DNA of 64,000 nt from NCBI GenBank assembly GCA_963082975.1, contig OY720344.1:67236546-67300545 (forward strand), read 5' to 3'. This DNA is from Labia minor. Lineage: Eukaryota; Arthropoda; Insecta; Dermaptera; Spongiphoridae. Of the stretch, positions 1 through 9,913 are shown in pieces. The stretch's first letter is position 1, and each line of letters opens with the position of its first letter. Made by a program: the position numbers and the translations under genes. The notes beneath the pieces are model-generated. The model worked only from the letters and a program-made list of their open reading frames with translations, had not been told where the DNA came from and searched no databases.

Positions 1-320
1 TTCCTCTAAAGTGACCGTAAAAATAAAGATATATGTTTGATAATTTTTCACATGATTAATAATTGTATAAAACTGCTATATATAGAATTTCAGCTTGATT
101 GATTCGCTGAAATTACCAGAATTAATTTTTTAACACTGCAAATCTCACGCGCCAACACGTGACGTGGTGCCATCAACAAAAAGCCAAACATGCGCTGGTT
201 TAATATTTATTATTTATTATTTATAATTTATAATTAATTAAATTTAATTTAAATATAATATATTATGTTATTTAATCCAATTCAAATTGCGAGATAGTCG
301 AGTGGAGACACTCCAGCTAA
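1..320 (+). repeat. Helentron-like repeat, copy A1 (cut by the window edge)
   Basis: This is the 3' half of a repeat present four times in the window (also 3702-4320 +, 22662-22837 -, 23254-23880 -). The 3' end carries GAGATAGT, the inverse of the ACTATCTC at the 5' end of complete copies, then the hairpin TGGAG-ACA-CTCCA, then CTAA. Subterminal inverted repeats plus a terminal stem-loop are typical of non-autonomous Helentrons (HINE/DINE-1 type). No coding capacity is seen. Confidence 0.6.
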
Positions 321-458
321 TTTAAATAAGCTCTACTATATTTTATTTCTATACAAATATGATTTATCAGTACAATGATAAGAATAAAATTTGATAATTT
401 ATTAATATTAAATTATTATTGAGTATAGATATATTCGATTACAATATATTTATATTCA
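321..458. other. AT-rich spacer
   Basis: AT-rich sequence between repeat A1 and the Helitron candidate. No gene or repeat was recognised. Confidence 0.5.
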
Positions 459-2499
459 TCTATATATATAAAGGAGACTGTTTGTATGTATGTATGTAAT
501 TCGTTTACTTTTTTGCTGTCATAGTTTAATATGTTAAAATGTAAGTTATTTACATTTTAACATAAAATAGAAAATATATTATTTAAGGATTAAAGAATAA
601 AAATAGAAAGTAAATTAGTGAATATTTTAAAAATTAGACAATTTGTGGAAATTGAAATAACTAAGAAATGAGAGGTGGAGGGGATGAGGAGAGAGGTGAG
701 AGTGTGTGTGAGCGGGAGAGAGAGAGATTTAAAGTTTATATATAGTTCTCCGTGTTGTTCATTCAAGAGCCAGGCGTGGCCCACTGACTGGCGGACTCAT
801 TTTACACAATGTATATAACTAGCAATCAAAGAATTATTATAAATTTTAACTTTTTATTTTAAATTCTAATATTCAAATATCATTTCAATTAAATAATTTA
901 TTCTAAAAGTTCTCATTTTAATTAATATAATAAAATATTTAAATCATATTTAACTTAAATTATTTTGTATTTATTCTTTCCATATTTGAATAGGTACTTC
1001 TTTTATTTTAAGGGAGGGAATTAACTATGATCTAAAAAAATTAATAAATGAACTTAATAATAAAAAATCAAATAAATCCATTAATTTAAATTAATACTAT
1101 TAATGAATGTATATATTGTTAATTTATCTTTAGTTTTATCAATACTTTTATACCGTTAATTTTTATAAATTAATTTTTATAAATTGTCTCAAGTCTCTAA
1201 CTTTGCATTTTCTCTAATTTTATTATAATTAAAAATATTCAATAAAAATCAAACAATGAAATTAAAATATCGAAATGAAATGATCAAGAAATATTATACT
1301 CTATTATAACATATACAATACTTATAAACTATAGGCGGAGGAAATATTAGACGATATCATTGCGGGTTCATGCCAAATCGATCAACATTAATTAAGATAT
1401 TTTCATTATGACAGATATTAAAAAAACCGCGAATTCAATATCTCTGTTCACTAATTATTTGTAGACTTTAGTAAAACCTACGCATGACTCAATAGATCCG
1501 GATAAACTTTTTCAAATTTTGATCTTAAAATTTATCTTGAAGGTAGTAAAGAAAGAGTAAGATGTGGAAATCAATTGTAAAATATTAGGTGACCCAGACG
1601 ACTTAAATATAATAGGAGATTCGGCAATTGCAATTACAGATAGCGAGGAAAAATTAATCGAGGTGGGAAAAGAGATGAGGTTTGAAATTAATAATGATAA
1701 ATAAATATATTTAGAAACAAACAGGAGCAGTATTAACATACAAAATGTAGAATTTGAATATGTAGAAAAATTGAATGTAATCACGAAGGATAATAATATT
1801 TGAGAAGAATTGAAATCGAAGTTGCAATCGGAAAACGCCTGTTATCATGCAGTAAAGAGGCTTATCTCATCAAAATTATTATAAAAGGGAATGAAAATTA
1901 AAATATATAAAACAATTATTTTGTCTGTTGTATTATATGAGTGTTAGACATGGTCTATGATCTTTGGAGATGAGAGTGGATTCAGAGAATAGGATTCTCC
2001 CCAGCATTTATGGGCCAAAGAAAGATGAGTACATCAGGGAATGACGTACGAGAGATGGAACAGAGGCTCAGGATAAGGACACTTGGAGAAATGTGGTTGT
2101 AGCTGCCAAGAACTTTCGAGTACCGTTGAGCCACGCATGGTCTATGACCCTGGGAGATGAGAGTAGATTCAGATTATTCTTTCCAGCATTTATTGGCCAA
2201 AGAAAGATGAGGTCACCGGGGACACTTGGAGAAATGTGGTTGTAGCTGCCAAGAACTTTCGAGTAGATAGATATAACATATTCAATAATAATATATATAA
2301 TTAATTTACTAAATAAATTAAAATATATTTTAAATAATCACACAATAAGAAATGAATGTTTTATGTTATACATTGTTTGAAACAAAATGGATGAAAACCT
2401 TTTACTACTTTCAACCAAATACTATGTACCACTCGGGGGTACAGGGGGCGGAGCCCCCGTCTAGATGTGAAGAGCGACGAAGGAGCTCTGAGCAGCTAG
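459..2499 (+). mobile_element. Helitron candidate, non-autonomous, 2.0 kb
   Basis: The proposed 5' end starts TCTATATATATAAAGGAG and is preceded by A. The proposed 3' end is CTAG followed by T, which fits insertion between A and T. Near the 3' end are a strong hairpin GGGGGC-GGA-GCCCCC (2444-2458) and a small hairpin GCTC-T-GAGC just before CTAG. A diverged reverse-oriented copy of this 3' end lies at about 56396-56468. No Rep/helicase frame is present. Inside are a purine-rich tract (about 660-730) and an old LINE fragment (about 1340-2275). The 3' end is better supported than the 5' end. Confidence 0.5.
1340..2275 (+). pseudogene. Decayed non-LTR retrotransposon (reverse transcriptase tail)
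   Basis: Conceptual translation around 1590-1850 gives a broken RT core: a DDLNIIGDS-like segment (the tyrosine of YADD is lost), then FEINNDK and further on a weak match to the thumb region of insect LINEs. Stops and frameshifts are frequent. The stretch around 1960-2270 contains an internal partial duplication: the phrase meaning 'gagaaatgtggttgtagctg' occurs twice. A related relic flanks the second LTR element (30541-30773 and 38246-38790). It lies inside the Helitron candidate, so it was either captured or inserted there. Confidence 0.6.
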
Positions 2500-3701
2500 T
2501 ATGAAATAATTTCCATAATAAAAAAAATAAAATATTTTTATATTTGGTAAGTTAATAAGAAATAATAATGAAAAAGAGTTATATTTTTACAATATATACT
2601 CTGAAATTCCCTAATCTCACTAAATTCTGACATATAATTTAATATATTTCTCTATAATCTCCTAATGAATATTATCAAAAGCAAAAAATCATTGTAATTT
2701 AATTATACTTTCTATATTATATTAAACTTTACTTTAAATATTATATTTACATTTTCTATTTTAAAGTGCGCCATGCTAAATAAATAACGATTATTACTTA
2801 CATTTGGAGAGCTGTATTTAAATCATTTCATCGTCATGAAGGATGGAGAAGAAGAATTCAAATCAACAGTAGCAGAAACGAAGATTGAAACATGAAATAT
2901 AAGAAGAAAAATAACTTATTAGTTTATAATCAATAAATTTAAAAATTGAATTAAAAATAAAATTAATAATAAATACTGACCTCGGAGTTAATAAAGGGTT
3001 GATATTTCTCGCAGATTAAACTCGAAGAACAGCTCGTAGACTTGAATGGATGTCCATCACTCTCGCCTCGATAAAGAAAAAAAATTAAGATTAGATATTT
3101 ATAATATATTCAGGAAATAAAAAAATAAGATATAAATAAATAAATAATATTAATAGGATTAAAAAAGTGTATAGATTTTTAAAATTATTATCTTATTTCT
3201 GTAATATTAAAATACTAAAATTATTTTACATCCTATTTAGAACCATTATTATAATAAGTTATAATACGCATTTAATAGAGATATAATAAAAATATCTTAG
3301 AAAACATCAGAAAACTAATTATGATTATATTATTAATTTCACGAAGATTTTATTCTGTTTAATTGATATATAGGTAATAGAAATATTATTCATTTTTCAA
3401 AAGTGTTATAATAATATGAAATTGACAAAACAATATTCATGAGATTTGAAAGGAACGGTGTGAGCGATAATGAGATTAGAAAGAATATATAGAATATTTA
3501 AAATTATATATTCCTATATGTATATAAGAAATTTATATTTTTTTGATTTATAATTATATTATATGAATTTTGAAAATAATCACCACATCTTCATATTTTT
3601 TAAAAAAATAAGTTTTAATAGGATTAATATATATATTTAAATTTAAAAAAATATTTCAATAAATATATTTAAAGAAAAATAAAATTTTGTATATGATTTT
3701 T
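2500..3701. other. AT-rich intergenic DNA, no gene seen
   Basis: Very AT-rich sequence with many stops in all frames. No domain, repeat family or RNA gene was recognised. Confidence 0.5.
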
Positions 3702-4320
3702 ACTATCTCGCCAGAGATAGTATTGCGATCACGAAAATTTTCGATGTTGAGATTTTGATGTTTTTATACGTTTTGAAGGTTCCTGAATCATTTTCACTAA
3801 GGTTGAGAAAAATGTCTGTGTGTGTGTGTGTATGTGTGTGTGTATGTGTGTGTGTATGTATGTAGGCAAGATTACGCAAAAACGGTTTGAGCTAGAATGA
3901 TGAAATTTGGTACATGGACATTATTCAAAATTCATAGTTTTCTATCAACTTTTGAGAAATGTAGGTCAACCGGAAGAGGGTCATTACCTACAACGTTTTG
4001 ATTTTTTTTCCTCTAAAGTGACCGTAAAAATAAAAATATATGTTTGATAATTTTTCACATGATTAATAATTGTATAAAACTGCTATATATAGAATTTCAG
4101 CTTGATTGAATTGCTGAAAGTACCAGAATTAATTTTTTAACACTGCATATCTCACGCGCCAACACGTGCCATGGTGACATCAACAAAAAGCCAAACATGC
4201 GCTGGTTTAATATTTATTATTTATAATTTATAATTAATTAAATTTAATTTAAAAATAATATATTATGTTATTTAATCCAATTCAAATTGCGAGATAGTCG
4301 AGTGGAGACACTCCAGCTAA
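3702..4320 (+). mobile_element. Helentron-like non-autonomous element, complete copy A2
   Basis: A 619-bp element that begins with the hairpin ACTATCTC-GCCA-GAGATAGT and ends with GAGATAGT followed by the stem-loop TGGAG-ACA-CTCCA and CTAA. The 5' ACTATCTC and 3' GAGATAGT form the subterminal inverted pair. An internal TG/TA microsatellite (about 3815-3865) is followed by a CAAAAACGG...ATGAAATTTGG module common in insect Helitron relatives. It is preceded by a T-run, as is copy A4, which agrees with insertion into T-rich targets. No ORF. Confidence 0.65.
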
Positions 4321-5423
4321 TTTAATTTTTAAATAATTTTAATTTAACTTTTAATAAAATTTAATTAATGAGATCTGATAGAATATTTAAGATTAATTCT
4401 TTTCAAAGATTTGAATGAAAAATTTATAAATTGATTTGGGTATATGAATAAAAAATTATAAAAATGCACTTTATAAAATTTAATTTTTATTGAAATATTT
4501 TTGTTTTAAAGTTCACTAATCTTCCTTTTAATTAATAAAAATACATAATAAAATTACAATTAATTCTTGATTAAGGGATGATTAAGGGATGATTTCAATG
4601 GAGAGGCCGTTCCGTGTCCTACACTCACCAGGGAAGGGGAAAAAATGCGTTCGAGTCAGCCGGCCTGCAAGAGGAGGTGTGGCCAGGCGGCGGAGGGGCA
4701 TGGAGAGGGGCGAGCGGGGAGTCCAGAGGTGAGCGCTCTACTGCAAATTATTTCAAATAAAATACATATTAAAATAAAATAAAATAAACAAATATTAATT
4801 TTTAAAATTAGTGGTGTTTTAGAATACATCTTAAATCGAATCAATAAGTTTAATTCTATTAATTCTATTAAATCAATAAGCTTAATTTTATTCAAAGATC
4901 TTAATGAAAATTTAAAAAAAAAATTATAAATATATCAGTAAGAAGTTCATTAATGAAATTATCAGATTTTGAAAAAAAAAAACAAGGTGGCGTATTAATG
5001 TAAATGGTTCAATTTAAATTTAAAATTGTTTGCCGAATGTGATATAATTTTAAATTAATGTAAATATATTTCATAAAAAAGAGGGTAACTGGTAAGAATT
5101 GTTCTTATCTTGGTTCTGATACGGTATAGTAAGTCTACATGTCATTTCGAAGATATCGATGAGTTATGCTTTTCTTTGCTGTGTTCTTAGCAAATTACGT
5201 TAAACAATTCTTTTCTAGTATGAATTTCTATTTTAATTCTAAAAAACATTTAGTAAGTAAATACATTAGTTACATACCCAATTAAAATTTTATATATCTC
5301 AACCTTCTTTAGCTCCAGTATATTTTTCAGTTGGAGGAAAAATTTCCAAAATAATTTTTTATATATGTAAATTAATTCATAAATCTAGTCCAGTTTTTTC
5401 TAAATTTTTTCAATTGGTTCTTA
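4321..5423. other. AT-rich DNA with a GC-rich island
   Basis: Mostly AT-rich with no convincing gene. A GC-rich patch at about 4590-4745 stands out sharply in composition and ends in a sequence resembling a splice donor (GAGGTGAGC). It might be part of a non-coding exon or a fragment of an unrecognised repeat; no protein match was seen in it. Confidence 0.35.
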
Positions 5424-6240
5424 GAAAAATAAGTTGACCTGTGGCCAGGTCTGAACCGACGACTAAGTAAACTAATTTCCAGCTACAGAAACAATTTCAA
5501 ATAATTTTAATATATCTATTAAAGTAATAAAAAACAGATATGGATATAACAAAAATATTTTTAATTTTATTTTATTTATAATATATATGTAAGACCAGGC
5601 TGTGACGTCTTGAATGGGTGGATGAAGAAAAAACTAATAATAAAGATGATTTTTCTCGAGGATAAAACCAATACAAAGTGCATGATTCGTGGTGATATGT
5701 AAAAAATGTCCTCATGTGAAATTTGGTGTGAAAATAACCCTTCCCTTCCTATCGTCGATCGCTAATACTACCACTTCCGGTTTCCGGATTTGCACCAAAA
5801 GTTGATCAATTCATCCCACTGATGCATTAAGTAAATATACCAAATTTCATCAAAATCCGTTCAGCCGTTCAGGCTGTACACATCTATACGGACGAAGGGA
5901 AGGGTTATTTTCATACCAAATTTCACATGAGGAGATTTTTTACATATCATCACGAATCATTCACATTGCATTGGTTTTATACTCGAGAAAAATCATCTTT
6001 ATTAGTTTTTTCTTAATTAAAATTATATGACGTCATCCAGCCATTCATGACGTCACAGCCTGGTCTTACATATATATTATAAATAAAATAAAATTAAAAA
6101 TATTTATGTTATATCCATATCTGTTTTTTATTACATTAATAGATATATTAAAATTATTTGAAATTGTTTCTGTAGCTGGAAATTAATTTATTTCAAACCG
6201 TCGGTCGGTTCGGACCTGGCCACAGGTCAACTTATTTTCT
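5424..6240. repeat. Large fold-back repeat (about 330-bp arms)
   Basis: The left arm (about 5424-5757) and right arm (about 5894-6240) are inverted copies of each other over their whole length, starting from an AGTTGACCTGTGGCCAGGTC motif and ending near a CCCTTCCCTTC / GAAGGGAAGGG pair. The 136-bp centre holds a CCAAATTTCATCAAAATCCG motif of the kind found in Helitron relatives. Single arms recur at 27282-27478 and 27703-27935, and a part at 6246-6340. A transcript across it would form a long double-stranded hairpin. Confidence 0.65.
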
Positions 6241-6541
6241 GTTTAGAAAATGCATGATTCGTGGAGATATGTAAAAATCCCCACATGTGGAATTTGGTGT
6301 GAAAACAATACCTCCCTTACTATCGCCGGTCAGTAATTATATAAAATAAAATTTAATTATCACAGGCCAACGATGAAAAAACTTTTTTAATGAATATACC
6401 TTATTATGTTTTTTAGGTTGCTGAATCCAAATATGATGCTTAAAAAACTGAATCACCTACCATTTCTTCACATTTTATAGTTAAATGCATTTTTTTCGAG
6501 ATTTTTGAGTTTAGCGATATTTAAAGAATTTAAACAGATTT

Positions 6542-6545
6542 ATAG
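6542..6545. repeat. Target-site duplication ATAG (left)
   Basis: ATAG directly abuts the 3' LTR end and recurs at 16259-16262 directly after the 5' LTR. Four-base duplications are normal for Ty3/Gypsy integrases. Confidence 0.8.
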
Positions 6546-7477
6546 TGTAAGGCCGTGGTACTTACTTGCACAAAATATTAGAAGGGAGGAACGAGACCAT
6601 GCCACCTAGATGCGACGATCGTGTCAAATTAATCATTCAAAACGTCATTTAATTTAATTCAAATACAATTTATTTAATTAAGTCACAATTATTAATTAAG
6701 TTTGAATTATTAATATATTCACATACAATTTATTTAATCAATTTACAATTTATTTAATTAATTTTGAATCGTGAATTTATTCAAATACAATTTATTCAAG
6801 TAAGTTACAATTTATCATTTAAGTTTGAATTATTAATTTATTCACATACAATTTATTTAATCAAGTTACAATTTATTTAATTAATTTTGAATCGTGAATT
6901 TATTCAAATACAATTTATTCAAGTAAGTTACAATTTATCATTTAAGTTTGAATTATTAATTTATTCCAATACAATTTATTTAATTAAGTTACACTTTATT
7001 TAATTAATTCTGAATTATAAATTTGTTCAAATACATTTTATGTAATTAAATTTGTTCTACTCACACTCTACTGGCCAGTAACATATCTTCACTATACAGA
7101 TCAAGATTAACATAAACATTTTATAATTAATTATCAATAATTCATTCACTTAGCTTCTAGCACATCAGCTCGTCAGTACATCACTGCCCGGCCTCCTTCC
7201 ACCTCACCTTGAGCCTCCCACTCCTTCCCCTTTGGCCGCCCCCATCTCGTCGTGTTCCTCACCCCTCCTCTATCTCTTATCGTCCATCTCACTTCCACTT
7301 ACTTGTATTCTTTCTTTACTTATGTAACTATTATCTTTGATGGGTGAACAGCGATAATATATTCTCACGCAACTATTATTTAGCCAGCTAATGCATTCTC
7401 GAGGGGCCCTTGATGGGTGAACAGTTATAATCTATTCTCAACATATTACACTGATAATATATTCTCAATATATTACA
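6546..7477 (-). repeat. 3' LTR of the Gypsy element (932 bp)
   Basis: Near-identical to 15330-16258. On the minus strand it runs from TGTAATATATTG to GGCCTTACA. The U5-side half contains tandem AT-rich units of about 123 bp built on ACAATTTATTYAA and GAATCGTGAATTTATTC (about 6640-7050). Confidence 0.95.
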
Positions 7478-7490
7478 CTCCCCTACCCTT
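7478..7490 (-). other. Polypurine tract
   Basis: On the minus strand AAGGGTAGGGGAG abuts the 3' LTR start (TGTAA). This is the expected place and composition for the plus-strand primer of reverse transcription. Confidence 0.8.
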
Positions 7491-7538
7491 TAAAAAAAGA
7501 TTGTTTCGAGGTAAAGATTTTTCCCGAAACAATCCTTT

Positions 7539-8951
7539 TCAACAGTTCGACCCCTCCTCTGTTTTGTCTATGTCCACATCACTTCCCAGTTGATTCTGCA
7601 GCTCCCCGGCCTCCTTCCTCCTCCGTGCACACTTCTTCCACCAAAGATACACCACTAGTCCACACAGACTCACTAAAACTGTTCCACCACCGGTTCCGCC
7701 AGCGATAAGACGTTGTTTCCTTTTGCTCTGTATCAACCTCGCCTCCTCTCGCAACCTGGATAATGGAACACTCATCGAGGTCCTTCCCAACTCAGCTCTT
7801 ATCGACTCCAAACTTTTCAGTCCCTCCGCCATTATCGTGTTCTCCTTACACGATGTCTCTGTTATTAGGGGTTCTTCTTTCTGGCCGGTAAATATCGCTG
7901 GAGTTGTTATCACGATTCTCGATTGACCCGCGCTCCTAGACATCAACAGATGTTGATTTGTATGTAGCTGACATCCCTCCGGAACGGTAACGATGCCTTG
8001 TTGATGTAGTTGAATATCATCGAACCTAGGTTCGCTACTGGTACGGCAACTTTGTCGGGCCACTTGAGGTCGTGATATACTATAATACCAATGGGAACCA
8101 GAATATGATGGCTCCCAAAAATCAGTAGCCGCCCCTAATAACACTTCCCATGAGCAGTAACTATCTAGATGCTCCGCCTGTTTGAAGAAGAGGGCGCTGA
8201 CACAACTGAGTTGGGATCGGACTACGAGTGGAATAGGCTGTTGACACACCATAGGCTCCCGTCCCCGGCAGTTGTCCATATATCTATGTTCTAGCGTGGT
8301 ATATTTTTGGTGGTCATGCGTTACTAGGATCCACGGGGAAATTTTCACTAACTTGGTTCTCACTCCCCCCCGAGCTGTAGGCACCACATGAACGAAATAT
8401 ACTGTTCCTGACTGGGATACTGTCTTCAACGGAAGTGAGATCACGAAACGGATAGCGTCCCTGACACTATACACTTTCACTAATGAGATGTCATAGTACT
8501 TATAAATAAATCGTAATTCTAGCGGGGTCAGCCATTCCTGTCCTTCGGGGAGTTTCTTATTTATATCTATCATTAATTCTAATAACATTTTTGGGTTGAT
8601 CAATCGCGCATCGAGGCGTCCCGCTGCCGCCGATTGAACAATCCCGAGGACATCCTCTAACCAGTTTCGAACTGACGTCAGTGCTTGCCCCAGGCGTCGT
8701 GTCTTAGTCATTAATTCTAACGCTTCTTGAAAAAATTTTTCGGCTGCGTTTTGCCGTCCAAGTGTCGAATTAAAATTTTGGTCTATCAAAGTGGCTAATT
8801 CCAATAATGTTCTAGCATGTTGTTTAATCAAGTCGAAATTTTGATTAGTTTTATGGTCGAGTTGGTCTAATGCTGTGATTTGATCATCGAAGTAATGACT
8901 CATTTGTTCATTGACTTCATTTAAATTTTGTAATCTGGTATTCAATTCCAC
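7539..8951 (-). pseudogene. env: env, downstream (membrane-anchored) part
   Basis: Errantivirus-type envelope, the part that follows the furin-like site. The frame encodes 470 residues from 8951 and is open further upstream to the G-run at 8997-9002, where a fusion-peptide-like hydrophobic segment lies. Visible traits are a long helical N-terminal part, a cysteine-rich middle (CRGR, CQQP, CVSA, CSWE), one transmembrane helix at about residues 420-438 (VLVSLCGLVVYLWW) and a basic then acidic cytoplasmic tail. It resembles the F-like Env of insect Gypsy viruses. It is out of frame with the upstream part, so this copy cannot make full Env by plain translation. Confidence 0.8.
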
Positions 8952-8986
8952 CAGATCTTCATTATCTAAAGTTCCAAAAATAAATT

Positions 8987-9334
8987 TTAAAACGTGCCCC
9001 CCGCGTCCACCAGACCACGTCGACTTCGCGCCGGGGGTAGCATTTCACTCAAATGTGAAATAATCCCCTCCGTCATCTCGAAACTGGTCTTAATATATGA
9101 CATATCCTCCTTAAAATCTATTGTCTTCAAAGGTTCTCCTTCTAAGAGAGCGTATCGGTCATCCTGTAATTTCTCCAGAGACTCCCTGATGACCGATACC
9201 TTCTCTTGAATCTGTTTCACGTCGACTTCCGTTATAATCTGCCACTCATCTCCCGTAATTATCACGTCGTCGACTGGTTCAAAATAAACTCCCAGTGGCA
9301 TTATCTCCTCCCTCTCCCTCGCCTGCTTCCCCAT
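8987..9334 (-). pseudogene. env: env, upstream part with furin-like site
   Basis: 115 codons from ATG at 9334. Near its end RSRR (residues 103-106) is followed by GLVDAGG, the arrangement of a furin site next to a fusion peptide in errantivirus and baculovirus F-type envelopes. The frame then hits TAA at 8987-8989. The shift relative to the rest of env lies at a run of six G (minus strand; 8997-9002), a likely single-base indel. No signal peptide follows the ATG. A pyrimidine-rich tract ending in CAG (AG at 9352-9353, minus strand) just upstream looks like a splice acceptor, which fits env expression from a spliced RNA that supplies the leader. Confidence 0.75.
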
Positions 9335-9376
9335 CGCATCGTTAGTTTGGCCTGTGAGAGAAGAAACAAAGAAACA

Positions 9377-9913
9377 TTACTCCCCTTTTTTGTGGAAATT
9401 CCAAATGGTTCTCTTTTTAGGACGCCCTACCCCTCTCTTTTTTGGTGGGACCCCAACGGGTGGTTTACGAGTATTAGTATTCTCTGTCGCCCCGGCTGTT
9501 GTGGGAGTGCTTGTCCTCGGGCTACTGGTACTGGGTTTGGCCTCCATGCCATCCCTAACCGAGGCATCTATATTGGGTGATGTGTGAGGAGGGTGTGCAT
9601 TCTGGTCACTAGTGTTGGGTGATTTCTCCGGGCTAGCTGGGGAATCTATATCCTCCCACCCCTCCTCCCTTTGACCTTCTTCATCCTGCAAAGCTTGTCC
9701 TGTTTCCACTTGAGTATTGTGCTCACCGGTCTCTGTCTCCTGTCGCCAAGACTCTGAATCTCCTCCGTCAAACCTGAGGGATTCCTCTTCCCCTAGTTCT
9801 CCTGCTATGTCTATTTCATCTTGGCTTTCTAAGTTGATTACAGGGGGTGGTTCCTTCTCCCCTTCTGGCTCGATCTCCTCTATCTCGCTGGGTCTTGCGG
9901 AAGAATCTAGTTG
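9377..9913 (-). CDS. Open frame after the pol stop: acidic/proline-rich tail with an AT-hook
   Basis: Immediately after the pol UGA (9914-9916) the same frame is open for 178 codons and ends at TAA 9377-9379. The peptide is acidic and Ser/Pro/Thr-rich, then ends with a basic segment containing GRPKKR (about residue 165), an AT-hook core. The stop is followed by CAA CUA, which matches the CAR-YYA context known to promote readthrough in tobamovirus-type signals. Two readings are possible: a programmed C-terminal extension of Pol, or a nonsense mutation that cut a longer Pol. No good internal ATG precedes most of the frame, so independent translation is less likely. Confidence 0.55.
   Translation of the reverse strand, partial: QLDSSARPSEIEEIEPEGEKEPPPVINLESQDEIDIAGELGEEESLRFDGGDSESWRQETETGEHNTQVETGQALQDEEGQREEGWEDIDSPASPEKSPNTSDQNAHPPHTSPNIDASVRDGMEAKPSTSSPRTSTPTTAGATENTNTRKPPVGVPPKKRGVGRPKKRTIWNFHKKGE

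Noticed and set aside
4656..4895. Minus frame over the GC-rich island
   Set aside because: The island codes for low-complexity residues and the remainder is AT-rich chance sequence.
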